Shown in pieces: positions 1 through 10,600 of a stretch of DNA of 38,749 bases. The position numbers and the translations under genes are program-made. This stretch comes from Polysphondylium violaceum. Lineage: Eukaryota; Evosea; Eumycetozoa; Dictyosteliales; Dictyosteliaceae. The notes below the pieces were generated by a model. It saw nothing but the letters and a program-made list of their open reading frames with translations, had not been told where the DNA came from and ran no database searches. The stretch lies in contig AJWJ01000203.1 of NCBI GenBank assembly GCA_000277445.1, positions 1 to 38,749 on the forward strand, read 5' to 3'. Each line of letters opens with the position of its first letter. Positions within the stretch are counted from its first letter, which is position 1.

Positions 1-1
1 C

Positions 2-64
2 GTTGGGGAGGGGGTGTGGAATCACAATGGATTGGATGATGATGGCCCACATTCAAAGAATTAA
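2..64 (+). CDS. Possible 3' end of a gene cut by the window edge
   Basis: Frame 2 is open from the window edge to a TAA at 62-64 and encodes about 20 residues ending in GLDDDGPHSKN. The stretch is GC-richer than the DNA after it, which turns abruptly into AT-rich spacer at the stop codon, as at the end of a dictyostelid coding region. I do not recognise the family; the DDDGPHS motif faintly recalls metallopeptidase active-site loops but is too short to use. It could be chance. Confidence 0.25.
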   Translation, partial: VGEGVWNHNGLDDDGPHSKN

Positions 65-400
65 TTATTAGATGAGATCAAAACGATAATTTAAATAAAA
101 TACAAATAACTTTGATCTATCAATATCAATGAACATATAACAGATAATAGTATGATTATTTCTAAAATAATTCTTAAACTAAAATAAATAAATGTTCTGT
201 TTTATCTAAATCTATATCTATGAGAGTCATAAAAATATTAAATAAATAAAAAAAAACAGAAAAAGATATGAGAATAAAGTAATATAAATGTATATATATA
301 TTATTTATATGTTTTGTTATTTATGTGCAAAAATAAAAGAGGGGGGAGGTAGGAAAAAGGTTTAAATTGTTATAGTTGTATGTTGTTGTTATTGTTGTGT
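65..400. other. AT-rich spacer, no gene seen
   Basis: This spacer lies 3' of the AP-1 sigma gene. It holds oligo-A and TA-rich runs and a short purine-rich stretch near 340-360. I see no ORF with coding character and no RNA gene. Confidence 0.6.
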
Positions 401-1163
401 TTAAAGATCAACTTTATGTTCGCTTGGATTTTCTTGTTGTGCATCTTGTTGTGCAATCAATCTTAAAACAGTTTTTTTACTAGTTTCTTGTAATTCACCA
501 GCTAAAAGTAATTCATCTAAAATATAATATGCCTATAGTAGAGAGTAAATATATTAGTATCATTACTCTGTCTCGATCTTACTGTATGTTATATTATCTA
601 TATTACTTTATGGAAGTTAAAAATCAAATCTAATTCACAAACCTATATAGTTTTTAATATAATGTTTGATTAGTAAGATATACGTCTTGCTACCTACTAA
701 TGAGTGCACTATTAGCACTACTGTAGTACAGTAATTATGCCCTGTAGTAGTAGTGCTAATAGTGTACTAGATGCATAATTACATTTCCAAAATATCTATC
801 TAAAATTTCAACAAAATGATGAATCATTTCCAATACAATGAGTTCATTATCAGTTCTATCGCAACAAACGATAAAGTATAAACTAGCATATCTCTTAAAG
901 ATAATTTTATATTCCTTCCATTCCAAAAAATTACAAAGTTTAGGTGGTCTATTGAGTACCATATTACCTATTTCTCTAGTGAATCTAGATTTCTCTTTAT
1001 TTGTAAATGGTGAATACCATTTAGTTAATCTAGTTTTACCTTGTCTGCTTAAAAGTAAAAGAAAATGAATCTAATGTGTGTGTAATATATATACATTAAT
1101 ATGATATTCGATCTATGTTGCTCTTTATCAATCATCATTAATATATCTTGATCATCATACCAT
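401..1163 (-). CDS. Clathrin adaptor AP-1 complex, small (sigma) subunit
   Basis: Sigma subunit of the AP-1 adaptor, which links clathrin to cargo at the trans-Golgi network and endosomes. I join four exons: 1163-1161 (the ATG alone), 1070-783, 642-607 and 532-401. All are phase 0 with GT..AG ends and give 152 residues, about the family's usual length of 155-160. The protein begins [20 protein letters not shown], a classic sigma N-terminus, followed by the conserved [32 protein letters not shown] and [15 protein letters not shown] blocks. The RQGKTRL form and the Trp-Tyr after it favour AP-1 over AP-2. The first intron follows the start codon directly, and the 36-base third exon is easy to miss. 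Splice sites are inferred from phase and family alignment. Identity is very secure; the extreme C-terminus ([18 protein letters not shown]) is lineage-specific. Confidence 0.93.
703..768. repeat. Hairpin-forming inverted repeat inside the second intron of the AP-1 sigma gene
   Basis: Arms around 703-731 and 742-768 are reverse complements with a few mismatches (core CACTATTAGCACTACT) around a loop of about 10 bases. It sits within the intron 782-643. It may be a small fold-back (MITE-like) insertion or a structured intronic RNA; nothing in the sequence decides. Confidence 0.7.
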
Positions 1164-1533
1164 TTTATTATATATCTAATATCAAACAATAAAAAAAATT
1201 AAAAAAAAAAAGAAAAATTAAAAAAACTTTGCAAAAATATTTGTGTGATTTCATGATTTTTTGAAGCGCATATTTAATATTGTTTTATGTGTCATATGAA
1301 TAAAGCCACGTTGTCACATTTACTATTTTTTAAGATTTATTGTTGCGAATAGTATTTATTCTCCATTGCTTATTTACACCAATTTTGTTAATAAGTAGGT
1401 ATTGATTGGTAATGATAAAATATATTTATCATTGATTTCCAATGAGTAAAGAAAAGTTTGCCACCAATAGCCTTGATGTCGATGTTTAAAAATATTTTTG
1501 ACTGATAAATTGGAGGGGCTATCTATTTAATTA
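1164..1533. other. Intergenic spacer, no gene seen
   Basis: This is the upstream region of the AP-1 sigma gene and the downstream region of the FNIP-repeat gene. It has A-rich runs at 1190-1225 and otherwise unremarkable AT-rich sequence. Confidence 0.6.
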
Positions 1534-3239
1534 TTATTGTTTTTTTATTGAAAGAGTGGTTAATTCAGAACGTAGAGATACATTTTTAATTGGAATGATA
1601 TCAAATGAGTCGGGTTTAGAGTATTTTTCAATAAACTCTTTGAATCTGTAGGCAAAGTTTTGGATCTTTAAATACTGAATGTTTGATGGAATATCACCGC
1701 GATTAAAGTCTAATTGGTCAGTGACAAGAGTATGACATGATATTGGGATGAGGTTGGGTGAAAGAGTGAGTTGAGTTAGAGTAATAAATTTTACATGCAT
1801 AGGTAAAAGGTCTTTGATGGTACCTGTGAATGCTTTGTCACCAAAGGCCTCGAGTTTCAAATTGGTGATAGAGTTGGGTAGTTTCACAGGATATTGTTTT
1901 TGTGCGAATTCCAATTGGAGGTTAGTGATACGACTAGATATTACATTGGTAATAGTCTGATCAAGTTTAAAAACTTTAATATGGTTGAGTGTGATTTGGT
2001 CTGACTGGCAGGCTGTAGAGGGAAATGGGTGGTTATAGATCGGGAGGCTTAGTTTTTCCAATGTACCAAAAGGCAACGCTCCTTCAACTAGGGGCTTATT
2101 AAACTCTCTCATTTCAAGAAATACCAAAGAGGATGGCATTTGACCAGGAGAGATGGGTTGGTTGTAGTTTGGAAGTATTAGTTTGGTGATGGTTGATGGT
2201 AAAATATTTGTAGGATTAGAGAGTGGATGATTATATTTGCCCAAGTACAATTTCTCTAGGCCAAGAGGTAATACTCCTGGGTCTAGTTGATTGGGATAGT
2301 CTATAATCATACGTCTTAGGGTTAATGGAAAAATACAAGGAACAAGAGGCTCCAAAAAAAAAGATCTAAATTTTTTAATCCCTCTGGTAAGCATCCTTTC
2401 TCCAAAGAAAGGTTTCCGTTTACATCTATATTTGTAATGTGGGCTGGTATGAGACCCGGTGAGAGTTTAAATGGGAGGCCAGAGAGTAATAACGAGTGGC
2501 ACCAGGGTTGTGATGTATTTATAGCCTCTAATTGCTCTTTAGATTCAATCTCTTTGATAAACTTGACACGAGTTGTACTAGGATCAGAAATAACTAGATA
2601 TTGATCAATATTATTCATTTTAGCCAAATTCAAGTCTTTTAGCCAAGGTGGTATGATTAAGGGCCGTGATAAAGAGAGACCATAGAGTTTTAAAAACTCA
2701 AGTTTCTTGTAGTTGACGAGTTGTTCGAGAAACAAGTCCTCCAAAGACAAGTTTTCCGAGGGTTTATTACTATCGATCATATCTATTTTCAAATGTTTAA
2801 TATTCTCTGGAATTTGACCCAAATAAGACACTTTTCGACAAAAGAACAACTCTAGCTTTTCCACACTTCGAGGTATATGGTCAAAGTTGAATATAATATC
2901 ATCTATAATTGAAAATGTTATGACTTTGAGAGTCTCTGGTAATTGTTGTTGATTATCTGTACTAGTGATTGCTTTTGTGAGATCAAACGATAGAAAATCT
3001 ATTTGGGTGATCAAATGTCGATGTGGGTTTTCTAGATAGTCATCAAAGGCTTGTTTTTGTTGTATAGAGTATTTGATCTGTATGTTATGATGTCCTGTAT
3101 CTAGTAATGACAAATACTGATGATTTGCATTTAAATATGATAAGGCTACCTTGATCTCTCTATTCCCTACGATAAGATTTCTTATTCTCTTTCTGAGAAA
3201 ATGATTTCTCCAAACCAAATAAAATAAATCTGTATCCAT
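1534..3239 (-). pseudogene. FNIP-repeat protein with one frameshift in a T run
   Basis: FNIP-repeat proteins form a large dictyostelid family of leucine-rich-repeat-like solenoids of mostly unknown function. From ATG 3239 the first frame gives about 295 residues. The MDTDLFYLVWRNHFL start is typical of the family, which opens with a short F-box-like helix, and leucine-rich repeats such as IPENIKHLKI and LPEGLKNLDL follow. Near 2355 the frame is lost at a run of nine T (coding strand). The next frame continues the same repeat phase to a stop at 1534, with FNIP units such as YNHPLSNPTNILPSTITKLI and YNQPISPGQMPSSL. One extra T would give a single protein of about 570 residues. No other break is visible, so this is either a very young pseudogene or a homopolymer sequencing error. 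It diverges from the AIG1-type gene with a 166-base shared upstream region. Confidence 0.8.
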
Positions 3240-3405
3240 AAAAGTGATATATTAATAAAAGAAGTTTGATTACATATCACATTCCTCTTTTTCAAGATCA
3301 ATAAATTTATTTAATTCATTTTTTCGATTGTATGAAAAAAATTCAATGAAAAAATTTTAAAAAAGGGATATCTTTCTAACACAAAATCGTTCATCACATG
3401 AGGAC

Positions 3406-4640
3406 ATGTGCGAAAGAACAATATTAATTATTGGGAAAACAGGTACATTTGTCACAATATATATTATATTTTATTCTTACTAAAGATACATTTTATTATT
3501 TTAGGTAGTGGGAAGTCAACTATTGCCAATGTTATTACATCAACCAATGAATTTAAAGAGGGGGAGTATGGGGTTTCAGAGACTAAAAATTTTAAATGTC
3601 TAAATTTTATTCACAATGGTGTCAATTATAAAGTGATTGATAGTGTGGGACTAGGGGATACAAAATTGAGTGAAAGACAAGTCCTTGATCAAATGGCACA
3701 GGCTTGTTCTGCTGTTACAAATGGAATTTCACAAATACTCTATGTATTTAAAGGAAAGTTGAGTCAAGATGAAATAGATGCTTTTAATCTCATAAAGAAA
3801 GTTTTATTTGGCCAGCTAAATATCAATGCTTTTATAACAGTGATTAGAACATCATTTCCTAAATACAGAGACCCCACATCTTGTCAAATGGATATAGATT
3901 TAATGATTAATGAAAGTATACAGGCATCACAAATCATTGGCGGTTGTAATAAGCTAATACATGTGAATAACATGACTGTCGATGAACAACCTGGTTTGGA
4001 GAATAGACTTGATACCAATACAAGATTACTGATTCATTTAATGGGTTGTACTTTAATTCTCAACACTACGCACTCTACAATGATCAATAACGTAAATAAA
4101 TACTTTTACGATAAAGAACAAGAGATCAAGCGACAGCAAGAGAGAGAGGAGCAATTGAGAATAGCTCAGATACAAAGAGAAGAGTACGAAGCACAAATTC
4201 TTGTCCAAAAGAAATTGAAAGGATATGATTATTGGAATAAAACCATATTAATTCAACCGATCGCTTTAAATAGTTGTTTTCTTGATAACCAGTTTCTTGT
4301 ATTCACTCCATATGGCAGCAAATACCAACACATACCTAGTATCGCTCATATTCAATTCCAGATGATCCCAGTCGATGATGGCCACAAAGTAGCTTTTAAA
4401 TCATTACTAAACAGCATGTATCTCAGTGCCACCATGGGTTCACTAAAATTTAGAGATCATATAAGCGAAACTGAGAAATTCATATTGATCAAACAAAATG
4501 ATATGTGGGTAATTCTTACTCACTTTGGGACCTATTTATCAGCCCGACCACAAATGCCTTTACATCCAGATAACGAACTCATCGTACTCATTACAGCAAA
4601 ATGCGAAATGCCTGAACACTTTTTATTTGTATCTTGTTAA
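3406..4640 (+). CDS. AIG1/GIMAP-type GTPase with coiled coil and possible beta-trefoil tail
   Basis: Two exons, 3406-3442 and 3505-4640, give about 390 residues. The start is ATG 3406; the nearby ATG at 3398 is in a frame that stops quickly. The spliced start MCERTILIIGKTGSGKSTIA contains a complete G1/P-loop, and intron 3443-3504 interrupts the Gly codon inside it. Next come a G3-like IDSVGLGDTK and the AIG1-typical segment QILYVFKGKLSQDEIDAF. The expected G4 region reads TVIRTSFPK, so the usual TKxD is degenerate. A charged coiled coil (KEQEIKRQQEREEQLR) follows. The last 140 residues, with an FKSLLNSMYLSATMG..LKF pattern and FGTYLSA, look like a fascin/ricin-type beta-trefoil module; that is inference. 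AIG1 GTPases occur in plant and animal immunity and on membranes; the role here is unknown. It converges on the RdRP gene with only 55 bases between stop codons. Confidence 0.82.
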
Positions 4641-4695
4641 TAGGCATTTATAACAAACTCTTTAATAAATTAGTTCAATCATTCATATTAATAAT

Positions 4696-7600
4696 TTATT
4701 TATCTTTTGAAGTAAAATCTAAAAGTTCAATAGGAAAAGCAGGCAAGAGTTTATCTCTTAATTCTCTTCTGAGAATATGAGAGCCTTGAACGACAGCACT
4801 TGAATTACCAGATATGACAAAGGATATTTTCTTTTTTTGTTGAGTGATGATGGTCTCTAATTTACAACCACCTTTTTCAACTTTTGCCTTTAACAAATCC
4901 AAAAATGATTTATCATATTCTGGACGTTTCTTTTCAGTGATAATCTTGGAGGTATTATTACCGATACTGTTGTTGAGGAAATCAGAGATTTCCAAAGTAG
5001 AGGCGGCACAATGGAAACCACCTAAAAATTGATCACGAAGGTATTGATAGGTCTCCAAGCTAGAGTCTGTCTTGTCAAAAGAGAAAATAGGTTTATATTG
5101 TTGAGAGTGAGAGGGTATAGGCGACACAGACGATGACAAGGATAGAGTCGATGATGAGCAATCCATAGAGTCCAAGAAAGGATAGTTGATTGATAATGTC
5201 TTGTCTTTCCAAAAGAAACTTCCAAATGTATGGGCAATATCTTTGAAAAACGACAAGAACTTCTCGCCAAGATAACCACTTTTTTCTATGGAAAAGTTGT
5301 AGTTTAGTGAACGTTTAAATACATCATCCCACCAAGACAGTGGTTGGCAGGGTACATTTTTTAGAATGGTTCCATAGGACTTGAGGAATTTCTTTTCATA
5401 CAAATAATTGATAATGATCCAACTCAACATCCAACGAGTGAATTTGTGAATGGCAAGATTATTGTCCTTTGCCGATTGGGGTTGGTTGCCATGATCCTCG
5501 ACTTTTAATGTATGAGATTCTTTGGCCCAATCTAAAATAATGTGAATAAAGGGCAAGAGGAATGGATTCGATTGGAACAACTGTTGCATGTATCTAGAGT
5601 CATTGTATGGTTTTTTTTCAAAATAGATTGTAATAATATGGTTGTCATTGATAAAGCTGATGGTCTTGTTTGTAGTTTCCAATTGTTTGCTTTTGATTTG
5701 AGAGTCTAGGATGATATCGGCAATGTTGTTGATGGTTTTTTGTGATATTTTCACCTTGTCGACAATTTCAATGAACAAATCAATATTGTAGTTGTCATTA
5801 TTGATATCGACCAACATTGTTGAAACGCTTCCACACAAACGAACTTTGATGTTATCAGAGTATTTGGGAGTCGAGTCCAAAAGCTTGGATATTTCATTGA
5901 CGAGTTGACTGGCTTTTTCATAGATTTTACGGAGTTTGGGCACCTTTTTTTGATTAAAGTGGGAGAGAATGTTTTGGGTTCTGAGGATTTTATCTTGATC
6001 ACCAAAGTCGTGGGAAGAGACGGGTTGGAATACATTGACAAATGTGTAGAAAGAGGTGACAGTGTTTCTCTTTCGAGTGTTGGGGTTATCACTATAGGCT
6101 ACAAAATACCAGGCACTGAGTTTTTTGAGAATCTCTTCACGGTGTACAGTCAGAGTGTTGTCCAGCGACTCTGTCCAAAATTCACGAATAAAGTCATCTT
6201 GAAGTTTTTTCTTTTCGGCCAAATAGAGCGATTTTATATAGTCTTTGATCTCTTGGTTAAAGCTATGACGTGATCTAGTGTTGGAATAGAATCCTACCAA
6301 GAGTTCCTCTTCAGATTTGGCACCAAAACGAGAGATTAAAGTACCGATGCTACGTTGATACAAACCATAGGCCTTTTGGGCCTCTTCCAAATAGATTTCA
6401 TATCCTTTGACAAGAGTCTCTGCTTTTAATTGTTTTTCATGTAAAATATCGGCGATCCAATTCATATTGCTGATTTGATCATAGATGAGACCCATTAGTT
6501 TAGTAGAGATGTAATAGGTTCTCTTGGGGTCACCTTTGTTCATAAAGTGAGGATAGCCTCTGTCTTTGATGGTGGCACGAATTTCTTCTTTTACATTTCC
6601 ATGTTTACCAGTTTTGGGAGCATCGACTTCAATAAAGTGTTGAAGGGCAAGATTGACACATTCTTCGTGTCCGGGATTGAGCATGTCACAGAGAGCCAGA
6701 TGGTGATCGGCAATAGAGCTAAGAAAGCCCTGACTAAGATTCTCTACAAATTTCTTGGCCAACGAGTTGGAAGAATAGATGTTTTCGTCAAAGACCTTGG
6801 GCTGACTGGGTGAGCTGTAGACGAGTGGTTGATGATTTGGATCTTGTTTAGGTGGGATAATGTTTTTGTCAAAGAATACAAAATAACGATCACCATCCAA
6901 ATCTGATCCAGAGGCTTGACTAAAGACTGGTATCTCGCCTCGGGTTGAGAAGACCAATAGATCAATGAAATCTTGTTTCAAGTGGGGATTGTGGACAGCT
7001 TCGACGAATCTAATGTCACCAGGATGCAGACAAGGGGGTTTGCAAATGGCCACTTGGCCCTCGAGTACACGAGGATGACGAATACCATTTTCATCGACCT
7101 CAATGATCTGAATAAACACTTGATCGGGTCCCAACACAAAGTATGGGTCGTTGACGCCTAACAAATTACGAGAGTTTTCCACTGTGATCCAAATCTTGTC
7201 CAAGCAAGTCTCTAAGTTCTTTTTATAGTGAAGATTGAGGACCTTTTTAATAAAGATGTCGTTAATGATAATTTGAGGATCTTGATTGTTTTCCGGAAGA
7301 AACTCGTTGATGTACGATTTGGCCATGTTCCAGTCATAGAGCATCTGACTGCTGGCGACTAAGTGATTCAAGAGCAGTTTGTGGAAATACTTGTGGGGGG
7401 TGCCGAGAAAAGAAAAGAGATTGATGATTTGTTTGTTGAGTTTGCATTTGGTCGATGTGTTGACACTGATGATCTCGAGGGTACGATGGAGCTTTTCTTC
7501 CTCTGGCGTCTCATACTTTCGCATGCTATCACGAATATAGAGTCCGTCGGGGTTGTTGACATTTTTGCTCAACACAACGACACCTTTACATCCACCGATT

Positions 7601-10600
7601 CTAATCTGAAAAGCAGAGATGTGCGAGTCGTATTCAAATTTCTCAATGATTCTTTGCACCAAATTTTCTCCAATCAGGCCACATCCTTCTGAGAAATTTT
7701 GACCGTTGTGGATAATGTCGGGCACAATGTAATAGTTGTGGGGCTCAATGTAGTCAAAGGGCATGGTCGTAGAGAATTGCAGGGCAAATCGATTCAGGAA
7801 AATACGGGCATCCTTCTCAATGGTTCCTGCCCACTTTCGAATCTTGGGCACATTCAATCCCGTGCACATCCACACGGTGGCTTCTCTTTGCTGCGATTTA
7901 CTCGAGCCCACATAATCATAATGTTTGCCATTGAGATCAATGCCCTCGTCGAGAATGGTGAAAAGGTAGTCTTGGAGCTTTCGATTCAATACACTGAACC
8001 GCTCTTCCTTTTCATCGGCAAAACGAAGGAGAAGAAAGTTTTCCGCACCAAAGCATCTGAGTATACGACAGCCAAGCTTTTCCTCTGGTGCCTTGACAAG
8101 GATACGACTGGGGGTGATGACGATACTCTTGGTGATGAGGTTGTGGGGCTCGAGCAACTGGTCATCAATGTCTTTAAAGGTTGTGTATGCCTTGTCTTTT
8201 TTGGCCAACACCTTTTCCAACGAGATGAATTTCTCGCCATCGCCCACCATGGCATAATGAATGAGGGCCTTGGCCTGAGGGACTTGATTTCTATATACCA
8301 AGAGGCCAATGTGATCGAGAAACTTTTGCGAGATTTCAAAGCTACCAAATCGCCTGTTTGTGACCAACACGTGAAGCAAATAAGAGACTTCCTCATTGTT
8401 GATTGGATATTGCTGCGAGATGGGTTCTATTGGCGGGGAAGGAGCTTTGATAAGCTCTTTGATTCTGCCTAAATAGATTTGAAAGCCAACCTTTTCCAGC
8501 GCATTCATAAAGGCAGTTCTCGAGTCTTTGTGAACCATAAAACGATAGGTAAACGAGTTGCCAAGTGCAGGGCTGGTTGTCACACGATCATACACCACCT
8601 GGTCCTTGGCCTTTTGAAAGCCTACACTCTTGGCACAGGGTCTATGGCAAAAGACATAAAAGTTGTCGAAAGGAATATCTGGATTGGGACATTGCTCATA
8701 GACACCATACTTTTCTATATCTTCATAACGGAAATAAATGTTATTCAATCCCCATGCCAACTCTATTTGTGATCTTCTGAGATTCATTGTCACTAGACTA
8801 GGCATGGCCTCGAGTTGGATAAATGTCGTGGGTGACTTCATGTTGCCATAGGTAAACGACACATCTTGGATCTTGCATTCATACTTATAGCTCATTCTCA
8901 AGTCTGGAAAGCAAGGTCTATACATCCAGAATCCAAATTCCTTAGAGATTGTAGTGTAGATTTGTTGAATGAAATTGAGCGAGTCCTTTTTGGGCTTGAC
9001 AAATTGGACCATGATGTAGGAACGAAGAAACTCGTCGCTTTCATTCTCATAGGCATCGACAATTTGTTTTACCAAAGAGGAGTACTTTGAATGAATAAAT
9101 TCTTTAAATTGTGACAACTTTTCCACGCAGTGAAAGGAGAGGGTAAAGTAATCAACCGTTTCATCGTTGTTATTTTTGCCAATGCTGGTGTTGTTGTTGA
9201 TGGTTTTGATATTGTGGAATTTCTTTTGCTCAAGGTCCTTTTCATTGTTTCTTGACTCAAAAAGCTCCCTGATGGCCAGGTCCATAATGTCTTCCGACTC
9301 TACAATGTCATGGAGGATCTTGATCTGCGACTCATCAGAGAGGATGGTGAATTGGGTGTTTTGGTCAGATCTTGCTCTACCTCTTCTCTGAATGAGGGCA
9401 CGAAGACTTGAGATACCGTCATAACAAATGATTGAATTGCAATTGCTGATATCAATACCCTCTTCGAGTACACTGGTCGACACGAGTAGTTTGGTCTCGC
9501 CATTGACAAAGCTTTCAATCAACTTTGTTTGTTTGTTTACACTCATGCCATCGAAATACGAGTGTCCTACAAACATCTTGGGCTCGAGAAACGAGAATGG
9601 CGAGTCGTCCAACAACTTGATTAACGAACGCGCACAAGTACGAGTCTCAACAAACACAATGCATCTAAATTGGCCGTTGATGTCTGATCGGGACAAGATG
9701 TCCAACAGCTTTTCAAAGCGAAACGACGAGTTTACGGGCAACCCGTTGGTAGGCAGTTGCACGATAATGTTATCGATAAAGTGGAGAATCTGTGTCTTGA
9801 AGGGCGAGTTGTTGGCAATCTGCTCGAAAAACATCAGTGTCGAGCTGGGGCCCTGTGTCATGAGGATAGAGATCAAATCGTACATGTCATACACAGATCT
9901 CATCAACTCGTTGAATATCTTGTGCTCTAGTTTCTCTACCTTGCTGTGTAGCTTACGGAGGCCAAAGAGGAAGCGATTGTTGTTTTGCACCGAGTCTAGA
10001 TCCAGATCGACATAGTTGGCCTTCTTTTGCAGAAACTTGGTAAAAAGAATTAAACAGTCATAGATTTGCTTGAGAAAGGTGTCTTGAAAGGGTGCCACTT
10101 TGATGCTGACAATCTCTGGCACAGCTTTCTTGTAGTTGGTGTCCAAGAGAAAGGGCTTAAAGATCTGCGACTTCATTGTGTATTGTAACTGCTTCATTGA
10201 GGCGATACAACGATCATAGCTTAGCGAGTTTTCCACCAACGAGGCTGTCAGACCCAGTATACGTGGTCTCAACGAGTATTCCATACGATTGACATGTTCC
10301 ATCATCTTGCAGTAGCCATGGCCTGGACTGGCATGGTGAATTTCATCAAATGTAATGAAATGAAAATCAAATATACTGAGAAAGCCATCTTCAATGAGAT
10401 TCAATACCGAGTCAACAGTGCCTACCAATACATCGTATTTCTTTTTAGAGATTTCTATCAACAAATCTCTATGCTTTATTTGACCATGACAAAGTAATAC
10501 CTTGAGTCCTGTCATTTCTTTAATTGTATCATATTGTTGATTAGCCAATGGTACTCTATCAACTAAAAACAATGATAATCTAGATAGATAGATGTTAGTA

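Noticed and set aside
7699-8472. A 257-codon frame on the plus strand inside the RdRP gene
   Set aside because: It is antisense to conserved polymerase sequence and has no motifs; long shadow frames are expected opposite a GC-richer coding region.
9428-10015. A 195-codon plus-strand frame opposite the helicase region
   Set aside because: Antisense shadow of the helicase; composition follows the complement of the real frame.
10572-10572. Treating the second RdRP exon as a separate gene starting here
   Set aside because: The codon is TTG, the helicase P-loop lies on the upstream exon, and a GT..AG intron joins them in phase.
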